Origin: Micrasema longulum
Taxonomy: Eukaryota > Arthropoda > Insecta > Trichoptera > Brachycentridae
NCBI GenBank assembly: GCA_022494885.1
Contig: JAGVSM010003685.1
Location: 1-64,000 of the forward strand
Direction: 5' to 3'
Length of the DNA: 64,000 bases
Below the pieces are notes generated by a model, which did no database searches, was not told the origin of the DNA, and saw nothing but the letters and a program-made list of their open reading frames with translations. Position numbers and translations under genes: made by a program. The stretch's first letter is position 1; every line of letters starts with the position of its first letter. Positions 11,035 through 21,899 of the stretch are shown here, piece by piece.

Positions 11035-11180
11035 TTTTATTATTTATTTCAACATTTTATATACATATACAGTTTAAGCGCACATGCATAAGGGTGGGCA
11101 TATTGCCTTAAGGCAATTTCTTCCTACCAACCCAAACCGTTGAATTTGAGAAAAACAGGTAAATAAACATACTGTCGGTA
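11035..11180 (-). mobile_element. LINE 3' end, family L14
   Basis: On the minus strand AACGGTTTGGGTTGGTAGGA then AAATTGCCTTAAGGCAATAT and CCCACCCTTATGCATG lead into ATAAATAATAAAAAAAA. The same 3' untranslated sequence and tail occur on the plus strand at 40070-40170, after a readable RT C terminus. This copy has no coding part left. Confidence 0.65.
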
Positions 11181-11259
11181 CGTTACAATATTTTCATTTT
11201 AAAACAATTTGTTTTAGCAACAAAAATTGGCCAAATATTTTAAGTGAGGAGCTGGTAAA

Positions 11260-11450
11260 GAGGACTGACATTAGTGTGTAAATTATTCCATAATTGAAAC
11301 AGCTACTACTGTGAAAGAGGCGGAAAAAAAATAGAGCGATGGATGGGTATTGAAAAGGTTCTCTCGTTACTAGAACGAAAAGATAGCCTGGGTGGGATTA
11401 TTTACAATATTTTAAAGAAGTGATAGAATGTGAAATTTTCTTCTATGCCT
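11260..11450. repeat. Dispersed repeat pair F, copy 1
   Basis: Sequence around AACAGCTACTACTGTGAAAG, AAAATAGAGCGATGG and TCTCGTTACTAGAACGAAAA recurs inverted at 38835-38975. Class unknown; no terminal repeats found. Confidence 0.55.
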
Positions 11451-11544
11451 GATACTGAGCCGATGTAGTTGCGTGCGGTTTTCGGTTATGTGGTTGAATT
11501 TGCGAAAATTAAAAAATATATATATACAAACAGAATACCACCTC

Positions 11545-11645
11545 AGGGGTGCTATTCTGAACCACTATCGTGGCATGAGAAAACCGTTTTTCACGTAAAT
11601 ACACGAGATAATACGGCCACGAGAGCGTTTGGAATACCAGCTTAG
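11545..11645 (-). mobile_element. MITE family E, fragment
   Basis: The complement aligns with 3250-3370, including GGTATTCCAAACGCT, TGGCCGTATTATCTCGTG and AGAATAGCACCCCTGAG. The termini are absent. Confidence 0.65.
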
Positions 11646-11766
11646 GGTTAGGCCCAATAGGAAGTTAACAGAGATATCTTCGTCTATCAAGAAAAAACGA
11701 TATTTGTGTACGAAAATGAGTATATTTGCATGAACATTTAAAGTATCCTTGTCGGTAACCTACAAT
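11643..11766 (+). mobile_element. MITE family C, truncated copy
   Basis: Contains AATAGGAAGTTAACAGAGA and ACGAAAATGAGTATATTTGC then CGGTAACCTACAATGAG, matching family C at 2627 and 31088. It is cut off at the right by the family A MITE. Confidence 0.6.
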
Positions 11767-12100
11767 GAGGAACTTCATCCCTACGGGAAATTGGATTTTT
11801 AAAAAAAAATCTTGCTCGCGGTAAAAATTAAATCATTAAATTGTAAAGTTTCTTAAAAATGTACGAAAAAAATTATAATAAATATTTTAATAAAAACGCA
11901 CTACTTTGAATGACGTCACTGGTTCATTTGAACCATCCAATGATATGAGAGCATTGAAGGATATCCGGTTTGGTCACCGTTAACGAACCAATCGGAAGAA
12001 CTGCCATAGAACAACCTCTGACGTCGCACGCGGAGTTATTTCAGAAATACAAAACTTTAAAAAATCATAGCGCTGGTAAACAATACAGAAAAAATATTTT
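11767..12100. mobile_element. MITE family A, copy 2
   Basis: Begins GAGGAACTTCATCCCTACGG and carries AATGACGTCACTGGTTCAT and CTGACGTCGCACGCGGAG in its two halves. It is in the opposite orientation to copy 1. The 63-codon frame at 11970 overlaps it and is not a gene. Confidence 0.75.
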
Positions 12101-12983
12101 TTTTTATATTTATTTTCATTTCACAAACAGTAAAAGATATCACAATATAAATACTATTTAAAGAAAAAAATAATAACACTTTTTCACCAATTATATGTGA
12201 ACACCAATAGTCACAAAAGAAAAATTAAAAATTGTGTACAGACCAAAATTTCGTTTTCATTATATGTTACTAAAACAGTTTATTAGAATTGATGTAAGAT
12301 TAATTTTAATAAAATTTTATTTAAAATAGATGCAATTTATACAATCGAATAGAATTTCACCAGAATATTAATAAAGTCTCGTAGTAATAATAAGTTTTTT
12401 AAATGTATATCTATAATTATAGTAATAATAGTCGCAATAAAAAAATAAATGCATAAGAATATGATTTTAAATTAACTTAAAAATATAAAAGATTTTATTT
12501 TTTTTTTAATTGGGTCAGTTCAATATTTTATTAGCAAATTAAAAAATAAATAAAAACACTGAACTTTCTTAATGAACATGTTTAGATGAAAAAAATGTAT
12601 GCGTGTTCTGCTTTTTATATAAAAAATTAGGGAGTCATTCGGATATAAATTTTTTGCAACAGAGAGATTTGGAAGCATTGCCAATTTTTTTTTTTTTTTG
12701 TGAAAAATAAAGTTTTGATCGGCAACCCCTGACATAACAGTTCTTGTAAGTTTTCCATAGTGGGGTACAATGTGTAATGAAGTCAAGGAACCCCCGCCCC
12801 CGGTGGCTCGTACCTTGCATACTAATGTACTATTCTTGATTGATATCATACTGCATTCAAAACTCGCACTTCAATTTTATATCACCTCGATGGAATCATA
12901 TTGTATAAGTATTATCATAATGAATAAATTAATTGTTTTATTAATACAAAGATGCATATTACAAAAAAAAAGATTACGTATCC
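12101..12983. other. No recognised gene; poly-T and a GC-rich patch
   Basis: Mostly A/T with homopolymers at 12495-12507 and 12686-12700. A GC-rich patch at about 12785-12820 (GGAACCCCCGCCCCCGGTGG) is overlapped by frames on both strands (109, 61 and 94 codons). None contains a domain I recognise, and simultaneous opposed frames argue against coding. Confidence 0.35.
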
Positions 12984-13045
12984 CTCAGTGGCGAACGGTG
13001 GTTTTATTTACAGGTAAGCTATCAAAAAAATATCATTTATTTGTA
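12984..13045 (+). repeat. Match to the distal end of SINE-like repeat S3
   Basis: CAGTGGCGAACGGTGGTTTT then GGTAAGCTATC matches 36463-36520 (CAGTGGCGAGCGGTGAGTTT). There a tRNA-like head lies on the minus strand at the far end. Confidence 0.5.
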
Positions 13046-13099
13046 CCTACATAGTAGGTACATTATATCATGTACATAACTTTATACATATAATTCCTT

Positions 13100-13752
13100 T
13101 GTACATGTGATGTCACCGTACTCTTCCTAAACGGCTTAACCGATTTACGTGCGGTTTTAAGAGAAATATAGATCTTTATGCTGTGCGTGTTCGTAGAAAA
13201 ACTTTCAATCGAATATGTAAAAAAAAAGTTAGGAGCATAAATGTTTTATTCATCGATCTACCAGGATAGCATTCGAGGAGAATGCATTTGCAAAAAAATG
13301 GAAAGATGTTGTTTTTTTGTGTATAAAAAAGTTTGTTTTTGAATGTTTACAAACAGCATTTGTTTTTTGTGGATCTCAATCAGATTCTTTCCTTAAATTC
13401 TTTATAATTTCTACCCATTTATTTCTTTTAATTGGATTTTTGGTAACAGTAAAATATTATTAAATTCAGTACATTAAAAAAAATCGTATCCCTACATAAG
13501 TACACCCCTTTGTTGGTGAGACGACCGGAGTTTGACGATTGCAAAAAGAATGCTATATTTGAAAAAATATTTATTTTATGTTTTGGAATTCAACCGTAAA
13601 GAAGTACCTACTTAAATTTAATATTTGTTTAATATTAACAATTTTTACTTTTGGAATTGAATCACAAACAAGTACCTAGATGAAAAGTATTTTTCCAAGA
13701 TAATTGCAGGCAAGCCAACGTTCGGGCAGGACAACGTCTGTCGGATCCGCTA
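13100..13752 (+). mobile_element. Helitron-like remnant with 3' CTAG end
   Basis: The right edge GGACAACGTCTGTCGGATCC then GCTAGT fits a Helitron 3' terminus: a short GC-rich inverted stem just before CTAG, followed by T. CTAAACGGCTTAACCGATTT near 13126 resembles a motif I associate with insect Helitron copies. It is internally interrupted by repeat K (13366-13510). No Rep/helicase sequence is present and the 5' TC end was not found. Confidence 0.45.
13366..13510 (+). repeat. Dispersed repeat family K, copy 2
   Basis: GTGGATCTCAATCAGATTCT then CCCATTTATTTCTTTTAATT aligns with 400-560 and partly with 15340-15480. It lies within the Helitron-like stretch. Confidence 0.6.
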
Positions 13753-14577
13753 GTATACTATAAATTGCTATTTTTTCTGTGGTTCTGTGTGATACAACAA
13801 CTCTTATCTATGAAATCAACTCTAACAATGTTACTTCGTGATATATTACATTGTGTAGCTATATTATCCATTCATTTAAAACGTAACTTAAATAAAAGTT
13901 TTAAAAAATAGCACAATGAATTCAGTCAGTATTAGGTATTCTTATTATGATTGAAATGTCAACTGGCTGATTTTTTTCTAAAAATGAATAATGTCAAAAA
14001 CGGCCGCGCCGAGCGCCACATGTGTTGCGAGTCACATGTCAAAAGTATCATTTCAAAGAAAAATAGTCCTTAAGGAAAAAAAAAATATATATACTGTTTT
14101 CCACATCGAGAATCCTCAAAGAATTTGTGTAATCTGCAAGTTTACTCTAGGAGAAAAATCCCGCCACTGGGTTTAAGATGTTCAAAATATAGTACACTTA
14201 TTTGTATGAAGAAATAAGCTGGAGTAATCGACTAGTTCCTTGGCTCACTGCTGGCGCTGGGCGCGCTTAATTAATATTTATATTTGGAGTAAAATACAAA
14301 TGGTGGCAATAATTTAAAAGATATAGTAATTATTTGTTTGTTTTTCTGTAAATAAAGTTACCGTAAAACATTATTTATTTATTTATATATCAACGGTTCA
14401 AAAAACTTTTTACAGTAAAAAGTTTTACAGAAATAATCACAGCAGTGAACTATTCATTAGGTAATATATAATATGAAATATAGTAGAATCATTAAAACAT
14501 AACTCAGAGAAAGTAAAATATTTTTAAAAAACAACAAAAAAGTAAAAAAGAAACATAACATATCTAAGATATCGGGT
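13753..14577. other. No gene seen; possible LINE tail at 14365-14470
   Basis: AT-rich sequence. TTATTTATTTATTTATATAT at 14370 followed by AACTTTTTACAGTAAAAAGT, itself a hairpin, could be a minus-strand LINE tail. The frame at 13991 contains no known domain. Confidence 0.3.
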
Positions 14578-14760
14578 TGTGGTCCCGTGGCTAGTGTCTC
14601 GGACTCACGGCTCAATGATCCGTGGTTCGAATCCCACTCTACCCCAACTTTATTCCCATTTTCTAATAGTGAGTTATTTACAACTCGTTGAAAATGGCCC
14701 TCAAAATGAAATATTAGGGTAAATCATAAAAACGCAAATATCTATTTTTAAAAAAAAGAT
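14578..14760 (+). mobile_element. SINE family S1, copy with tRNA-like head
   Basis: GTGGCTAGTGTCTCGGACTC is the A-box region and GGTTCGAATCCCACTC the B box. The body TTCTAATAGTGAGTTATTT and AACTCGTTGAAAATGGCC is shared with 29103 and, inverted, 8517. The A-rich tail region (AAAAACGCAAATATCTATTT) matches too. This is a tRNA-derived, LINE-mobilised non-coding retroposon. No target duplication was identified. Confidence 0.8.
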
Positions 14761-14920
14761 GACAAATAACAGATTACAATTAACGTGAGAAAATCATAAA
14801 TATATCAAATTAAAGTTAAGAATAATTTAACCCACAAATTAAGTGGCTAGTATTTAACTAGGTAAAAATGAAAAAGAAAATTAATGCTACAATAATAATG
14901 TATAAATAATAAGTCAAATA

Positions 14921-15050
14921 TAATGGTAAGCTGCGCATAATCGCTTCTATACACGGTTCGCCCCTGGTATCCCTACTCTAACAGTTATGAGGCCAAGAGC
15001 CCTGTGTTGAATTGGGATACAACAAAATGGAAAGTGGAAGCACGTACATA
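14921..15050 (-). repeat. Dispersed repeat sharing a LINE 3' tail
   Basis: On the minus strand GTGCTTCCACTTTCCATTTT then TCAACACAGGGCTCTTGGCC matches the plus-strand sequence at 59680-59745, which ends in an (AAAT)n tail. The adjoining GGTAAGCTGCGCATAATCG also matches 37712-37770. Confidence 0.55.
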
Positions 15051-15339
15051 ATTAAATAATAGCAAAAATACAAATTATTGTGTGAACATACATTTAAATA
15101 ATCTGGACAACACGATTAAAAGTATATAACTCTATGCAACGTCTCAGCAGTCTCCTGCAATGGTCTTTTCCCTTAGACAACTCTTGGGGCCAGAAAAGAG
15201 AAATTTGTCTGAGCGAAAGTCGTACGTGTTTTTGATATTAAATAATTGCAGGAAATTAACATAGAATCACAGGAAAACCTCGTTCGAGCATTTTGCTGAG
15301 ATCTCCTGAGACCAGAAATGTGTCCATGACTCTTTTAAC

Positions 15340-15480
15340 CTTTCAATTTCCTTAAAGTTCTTATAATTTCGACCCATTTATTTATTTTCACTGGATTTTT
15401 AGAATCGAAAAGAAAATATTAACTCACGTTTACTGTATTTTAAAAGGGTATTTCTGTCAGTGCATCTCTGTAACTTATTA
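15340..15480 (+). repeat. Dispersed repeat family K, copy 3
   Basis: TTATAATTTCGACCCATTTA and TATTAACTCACGTTTACTGT match copies at 400 and 13366. Confidence 0.55.
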
Positions 15481-15487
15481 GGGAAAT

Positions 15488-16112
15488 ATCACATACTATG
15501 AATTCCGATAAAAAATATATGAAATGGATACAAAATAATTAGTTGTATTTTCAAAATCAATTAGGATATTGTAAAGAAATGTTTTCATATATAAATGTAA
15601 AAAAGAAATTTAATAAAAATACGTTGCGAGAAAAACGCGACGACTTTGACCTTGGTTGTTGTGACGTTAAGATTCGTGATAATTATAAAAACAAATTTCG
15701 ATGCCCAGGAACAAATAAACACGAATCGTGACGTATTAGGCGTGGCCGACGGAATGATCGTTTTGACGGGAATTCAATTACAAATTTTAAAATATTTTTT
15801 ATGCTGCAACAACAACGTTCCCTTTCCCCACCTAATGGTGCATAGGGTAGTGGATTGTTACACCAATCACGGCGTATCTTGATCATTTTTTGTCACATGA
15901 AGGTAAGATGATCTGTCTTACGCTTCAGTTACCAGTCCAGGGACTATGAAATATTCTGGTGTGAAAACACCTGTTCAAATATATATTTCACTCCAACCGA
16001 ACCCGAGACCTCTCGCATGGTAGACAAACGCGCTGACCGCTACACCACAAGGCCGACATTTTATGCTACTAATAATTATCTTATTTTTTAATGGACAGTA
16101 TTTTATAGACCT
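15488..16112 (+). repeat. Dispersed repeat family P, copy 1 (SINE-interrupted)
   Basis: Aligns with 57177-57551 over AATATATGAAATGGAT, GTTGTGACGTTAAGATTCGT, GACGTATTAGGCGTGGCC and GGGAATTCAATTAC. After the SINE at 15806-16058 the alignment resumes at ATGCTACTAATAA. Frames at 15543, 15646 and 15683 are all inside repeats. Confidence 0.7.
15806..16058 (-). mobile_element. SINE family S2, full copy with target duplication
   Basis: Read on the minus strand, the head GTCGGCCTTGTGGTGTAGCG then GAGAGGTCTCGGGTTCGG carries A-box- and B-box-like sequence of tRNA origin. The body ends CACCATTAGGTGGGG and a short (GTT)n tail. TTTTATGCT at 15797-15805 and 16059-16067 is a 9-bp target-site duplication. 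The uninterrupted target is visible in family P copy 2 (57500 region). Confidence 0.85.
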
Positions 16113-16189
16113 TTATTTCTTTAAAAATGTTTTAAAAAAATAGTTTGATGTTTACGAATATACATAATATATATATATTATTTGTATAT

Positions 16190-16340
16190 ATTTTAATATT
16201 AATTGTTTTAAGCTTTGTTAACTTTCGTGTGGCTGTGATGTCACACAAGTCGACATAGGACACAAGACTTGATATATCTCTCTTATTTTTTAAAATTATG
16301 AATTCGTATTTTTTGTAATCTTCAAATGGACATTTTCACA
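16190..16340 (+). repeat. Repeat K-related segment
   Basis: TTAATTGTTTTAAGCTTTGT at its start also occurs near 625-645 within repeat K. The rest is AT-rich. Confidence 0.35.
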
Positions 16341-16572
16341 CCCGATATGTAAAGTAAAATTTGTATAACTAGGCTAAATGTTAATATAAAAAAATATTTA
16401 TCCTTGCTACGCGAATAATGAATGTCCGCTAATTCAACAACACATCTATACAGATACCTTATACGAGAGAGTACGAATATAGAAGTCATAACAAGGAAGA
16501 CAGAGATGCTGTTCTGCGAGGGGTGTCGTCTAAAACAGATTTAGTATTCAGTCGGTTGATGACAATGATGGG

Positions 16573-16643
16573 GGACATATAAACAGCTCCCCAGGGAGTT
16601 GAATCCAGTCCTTGTCTACAAAAATTTGGACAAATTCAAAATA
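16573..16643 (-). mobile_element. Foldback family D, isolated head
   Basis: AGCTCCCCAGGGAGTTGAAT to GGACAAATTCAAAATATTG is the complement of the conserved head of family D (compare 45806-45880). No arms accompany it. Confidence 0.7.
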
Positions 16644-18001
16644 TTGTTTTGGCATTTATTCCTGTTAAAAGCGAAAAATAATCAATCTCTGAATATGCTT
16701 GTAACTATTTTATTCTCATCGATTCGATAATTTTCTCACAGCGTAGCGTGGCGTTGCATTGAGACGTTATATAACGAATCTACCATGTTATGTGCCTAAA
16801 TATGTATTCAATTGGTAATTATAGCAATATCTAGGCCTCCTTTTTATTGAGCATTACTTCAGTAGACGAAGTTATACACTCATCGTGTCTCAGTTCACGT
16901 GGCTTACGTAACATGTGTACTTTCTCGGCTCATGGACCACATAAAGATACAATGCTACATCTCCATAATGCTCAAATTTCAAAACACGCAAAAACTAACA
17001 CGTACATAATATTATGTAGTCATGTAGCGCTTCCAACGCTTTTGAATTCAGGTAGATAATAATAAATAAAGTTAATAATAAATTAAAAATAATTCCTCAA
17101 AATTTATGTATTAAAATAAAACAAAAAATATTAGTATCACAAAAAAAAATATTCACAAATAAAACAAAATTATAGGCCAATTATAGTTTTCTATACATTA
17201 CTAAATACCATGTCAAAAAAAGAAGCAAAAAAGCTTATCTTTAAAAAGTTACTACGCATCATTCCACACGCAAAAAAAAAATTAAAAAATTACAGTAATA
17301 ATGAAATAATACAAAAATAAAAGAACAAGTTTTTTGTTTACTCAAACTTAAAAATCCTTTCGCCGGCGGATCCATACGGAGTAACCCCAGATCAGCCTTC
17401 TCTCCTTTCTTCTTTCAAACAAGAGAAAATAATTAAAATATTAAGTGTACAAAAAATAAAATATTAGGTAGGTACAGTTAGGTGAAATTTTAATGATAAT
17501 TTTCAATTACAATTTAAATCAAATACAACCAAAGAGAATTAAAGCAAGGACAAAAATTAAATATACTACCTCAAGACAAAATCTGGTCTATCTAAGAGTG
17601 TTGTTTAAATCTAGAAAGACATACACCAAAAATTTCAGATCAGTTTACAATGCGACACAATCGGGACATCGGTGCGTGCAAGCCGTAGTTTGTGCTGTGC
17701 TGATCAAGGAACAGCGCATTTTTATTACGCAACCGGCGGATCGGATCATTGGAAGCCACGTGTTTCAGTAACGATTATAATAATCGTCATAGTTTATTAA
17801 CAAAAATAACAATGACTTTATCTACTACATACACACTTAGGTAATAGATCTCTCTGGATCATGTCTAGTCTGCCTAACTAGGGACAACCTGTTTTAAGGC
17901 AGACATTTTTATGCAAAAATAAACAATAACATGACTACCTACTAGTTAATTTATTATACAGTTTTACTATATCTATTTATACATATTATATTAATAAATC
18001 C
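16644..18001. other. No gene recognised
   Basis: AT-rich sequence with two slightly GC-richer patches (17360-17400; 17665-17765). The frames at 16847 and 17493 contain no domain I recognise. The patch around CAAGCCGTAGTTTGTGCTGT could be low-copy DNA. Confidence 0.3.
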
Positions 18002-18256
18002 GACCTTAAAGTCCTATTTAAAATTCTCAACTCACTCTTTGATGCGCCTGAACTACTGCGCTCAATAAAATTAAATATCCCAACTAGAAACCTCAGACAA
18101 AACTTATTCTTTCATACCGATAACCATAGAACTAACTATGGTTTTCATTCCCCTATGCCCAGAATTCTTAGGTCTGCCAACAAACATACCAGTCTTGATT
18201 TTTTTGATAGCAAGTTGTCTTCTTTCAAACGATCACTGAATCAAATTAAATTATAA
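18002..18256 (+). pseudogene. Jockey-like RT C terminus, open to its stop
   Basis: An open frame of 84 codons with no ATG at its left edge reads DLKVLFKILNSLFDAPELL, IPTRNLRQNLFFHTDNHRTN, YGFHSPMPRILRSANK and SLDFFDSKLSSFKRSL, then a stop. It is the final part of a jockey-like reverse transcriptase (compare the NYGLNSPM and DLDFFG segments at 5137-5570). Homology starts abruptly at 18002, which is 5' truncation. The frame is unusually intact for this window, so the insertion may be fairly young. Confidence 0.8.
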
Positions 18257-18395
18257 ACACCTCTCTCCCGCTTCCACTCCCACAAAGTCAACGTTAAACC
18301 ATTGAGTCTTTCTACTTTTTTTATAATAATTTTATATGCATAAATGTGTCCATAAAAATGCCCATTGGGCGTATATATAAATAAATAAAATAAAT
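18257..18395 (+). mobile_element. 3' untranslated region and tail of the 18002 LINE
   Basis: Follows the RT stop codon and ends in ATAAATAAATAAAATAAA at about 18376-18393, the simple-repeat tail shared with the related insertions at 5755 and 41172. Confidence 0.65.
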
Positions 18396-18599
18396 TATAC
18401 CATTTATTATTTAAGAGAGTAAATTTTCCGATTTTTTCTACCTAAACCCAGTAACCTATTTTTTACAAATTTATTTAATTGAATCCGGGTCATGGTTTTG
18501 CAATGCTCGGGTAACAAAATGAATATTTTGGGGCCCAGAAGCCTGAAATTTCTTTGCCCGAATTCAGAGTTTGCGGTAGACCCCATGACCCATCCTCTA

Positions 18600-18820
18600 G
18601 TTTGACTCCTGGTAGTGTGGGATTGTTCCTTTGAGATTTGGTAGAATAATTTGCTTTCACAAACATTATTATTGTAAAAATATATAATCGCCTTATATCT
18701 AAGATCTCAAATTCCTCAAATAACCCGATGATACGTCAGTCAAGCCATTTAGTAAATTAAACATGAATATCAATTCAATGTTATTTATATTTTTATATAT
18801 ATGTAGGTTTCAACAAAATC
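18600..18820 (+). repeat. Direct repeat, copy 1 (partner 19560-19770)
   Basis: GAGATTTGGTAGAATAATTT to CAAATTCCTCAAATAAC is repeated about 960 bp downstream with GGGATTTGGTAGAATAGTTT. Both lie at the left side of the large inverted repeat described next. Confidence 0.75.
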
Positions 18821-19559
18821 ATATGCACTGGTGGTTTAACTTAAGCTAGCGCGTTCGGAAAACTTACACTAACGCATTTAAAGTCTACAGGAGTTGATAA
18901 AAAAAAATGTTCTATTAAATTTTGACCAAATGTGCTATCTTTTTTTAAAATTCGTTCTTGGATTAGAGGGTTGTGTATATGAAAAAAAATATATAATTGG
19001 TTAAGAAAATGTAATATTAATTTACTCAAATACTTCGTTATTTTATATTTTTAAAAATATTTTTTTTAATTGTTGCATTTTATTAATTATAGTCCTTCCA
19101 AGAACAAGGGGAAATTTAAATTTGAAAAATGTTTTTTTTATAGAAAATTACTCTAGAACTAGAATGCGATATTGTGTTGATTGGTTAAAGTATACAAAAA
19201 ACAATATTTATTGTTTATCAATAAGTGTGTAAACATATTTTCTCGGATATAATTTGTACTTTGCATTTTAATTACAATATATTAATTATTATTCTGTTGA
19301 ACACAAAATATTAAAATAAAAATAATACTCGTAAATATATGACATTTTCTTATGTAAGTGTTTTTTTTCGCTCTAATCCAAAAGAGATTTATAAAAACAT
19401 TTAATATGACAATATACAACGTCAAGATTTTTTAAATCAGTATAAAGTACATTAAAAATGTTTTTATGTAAGTTTTGCGAAAGCGCCAACTCTACATAAT
19501 CGATCTATTCATGATTTGATTAAATAAAAATACCCACATTTTTTTTAACCAGTGTTTTT

Positions 19560-19770
19560 TCACCAGTAGGTGGAAGTGTTCCTTCGGGATTTGGTAGAAT
19601 AGTTTGCTTTCACAAACATTATTATTCCAAAAATATATAATCGCCTTATATCTAAGATCTCAAATTCCTCAAATAACTTGACGCTGGGGTACCTGAAGAT
19701 ACGTTAGTTAAGCCATTGGTAAATTAAACATGAATATGGAGTCAATGTTATTTCTATTATATATATATAT
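19560..19770 (+). repeat. Direct repeat, copy 2 (partner 18600-18820)
   Basis: Same sequence as 18600-18820 with scattered substitutions and one insertion (GACGCTGGGGTACC near 19680). A short TA microsatellite follows at about 19758. Confidence 0.75.
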
Positions 19771-20227
19771 ATAAATATATATGTATGAAGGTATCAACAT
19801 AATAATATGTAGGTGACCCTCGACCGAATGACTAGGTAGGTGACCCTACGTATAAAAGTATTGTAAATTGCCACTATAATATGATATGGTGTTTGTATGT
19901 GTTTTATATGAGACGGCTTAATATAACCACGGCGGGCGTGTGTGTACACTTTACACACAGCCTACCTTAACACAGGTAGTACACAGGTAGATTTAAATTT
20001 AAACCCATTTGTAAAGGTACTTAAGCCCATGTGTTGGATAAAGCCCGCGTTACACTATTTGTTTGATGCAATTCAGTTCATATTCACAAAACAATTCATT
20101 GATACCGAGACTGCATAGTGCGTAGGTTAGGTAACGCTTATGAACGGCTGCGGACATTCTGTCCAATTCTTTATTTTATTTTATTTATTGGGGATATCAA
20201 CAGTAATACATGTAACAAAAATATAAC

Positions 20228-20530
20228 AAAAATATATTGGATACTTTTGGGCGGACTTACGAGCTGACTCAGATGGTTTCAGGTCATGGTGCTTTTCAAA
20301 AATATCTTTACAGATTTAAAAAAAGAGAAAACGATTGCTGCCCGTGCGATGGACTCAGCTCTCAGGACGTCCTCCATATATTACTAGATTGTCCTATGTT
20401 TGACGCCGAGAGGTTAAACTGCATACAAATGTGCGCACAATACAGCAGAGGAAGTTATAGAAAATGAAGCTACTGCCGAAAAATACATTGACTTTCTAAA
20501 GGCCATAGTTACAATTTTTTTTTTTAATTT
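20228..20530 (+). pseudogene. R1-like LINE C-terminal zinc-knuckle fragment
   Basis: The frame reads ELTQMVSGHGAFQKYLYRF, then CCPCDGLSSQDVLHILLDCP. This matches the C-terminal region after RNase H in R1-group and related elements, where a C..C...H....C cluster is diagnostic. After MCAQYSRG the reading frame shifts; the next frame continues EEVIENEATAEKYIDFLKAI to a stop in the poly-T. 5' portions, including the RT, are absent. It lies within the loop of the large inverted repeat. Confidence 0.75.
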
Positions 20531-21516
20531 TTATAATTTTTTTTTGTTTTTTTACAATAAACATATGTGATAAAACAGAGTATTCAAAAAACAAAACATA
20601 ATTACATAGCAATGAAATACATATTAATAGTAAAAATAGTAAACGAAAAATCCCACAAAGGCATGGCCTGTTCGTGGGTATACAAGAAAATGTTAATGAA
20701 TTTTTGCTCCTATAATAAATAATGGACAGTTATAATTTTTGTGTAACATAAGAAAGAAAATGTAAAATATTCTGTAAAAGATTATATGGCAACAATATTT
20801 ACAATATTTTTGTTGTTTCCATTATTATTTACGTATGTACTGGTGGATTTTTATAAGCTGGCGCGTGCGCTATACTTACACATACGCATTGTTTAGTATC
20901 CGTGAATAAGCCCATGGTATGACATCGCACGGCATACGCATTACGAAAATAATCTTTGACTCTCTCGCGCTCAGACGCGCTATGAGCGTGACATAGACAA
21001 CTATTGCTTTATTAGTTGCTAATGATATGGCAATAAAACATACACAGGATGCTTCTGCGTTCGTCTGAATTTCGCTGCGATTCTTAATCGTAAAAATAAA
21101 ATAATATGTTCGGGTATTAAGTTATGGATTAAAAACACTTGTTTATAAATATGTAGGTACTTTCATTTAGTCGAATCATGAATAGGTCGATAATGTAGTG
21201 ATGGCGCTTTCACAAAACTTACACAAAAACATTTTTAATGAGCAAAATACTGATTTTAAAAATCTTGGTGTTATATATTATTATGTTTAATGTTTTTTAA
21301 AAATCTATTCTGGATAAAAGCGGGAAAATAAACAATTACTTAAGGAAATGTCATATATTTACGGGTATTTATTTTTAAACAAGCATGTTTCTTATTCAAT
21401 ATTTTGTTTCCATCATAATAATAATTGATAGTGTAATTAAAATGCACAGTACAAATTACATCCGAAAAAATATGTATACACACTTATCGATAAACAATAA
21501 ATCTTGTTATTTATAC

Positions 21517-21899
21517 AGGGTGTTCTTTAAACCCTGTCACATCCGAAACCACGATGATCAGTGTGAGCAAGAAGACATATTGGCACATTAAAAAATTTTT
21601 TTAGATCGAATAAAATTTAAAAAAAAAAAATATTTAATAAAAAGAAATGTTTGCTAACTTCTGCAGGAGAGAAGGGCGGGAGAGGAGGGGGAAGGGGGGA
21701 GTCTGACACACCGTTAACCACGCGGCTGCGCCCCCCTCGCTCCTCCCCTGCAGAAATAAGCAACTATTTGTTATTTTCAATAATTTATTTTTACAAATTT
21801 TCTTCGTTCTAAATATTTTTTTAAATATGCCAATATGTCTTCTTGCCCATACTGATCATCGTGGTTTCGGATGTGACAGGGTTTAAGAAACACCCTGTA
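21517..21899. mobile_element. Tc1/mariner-type foldback MITE, family R, copy 1
   Basis: CAGGGTGTTCTTTAAACCCT at the left and its near-complement ending CACCCTG at the right are flanked by TA on both sides. Arms of about 130 bp can pair (GAAACCACGATGATCAGT; AAGAAGACATATTGGCA). The centre is C/G-rich (GGGGGAAGGGGGGAGTC). It interrupts the right arm of the large inverted repeat and so is younger. Other copies are at 29842, 32070 and 39400. Confidence 0.85.

Noticed and set aside
12520..13054. Overlapping frames on both strands (109, 61 and 94 codons)
   Set aside because: They conflict with one another, run through poly-T and A-rich tracts, and show no motif.
14580..14645. Possible tRNA gene
   Set aside because: The same head plus body recurs at 29103 and, without the head, at 8517, so it is a SINE.
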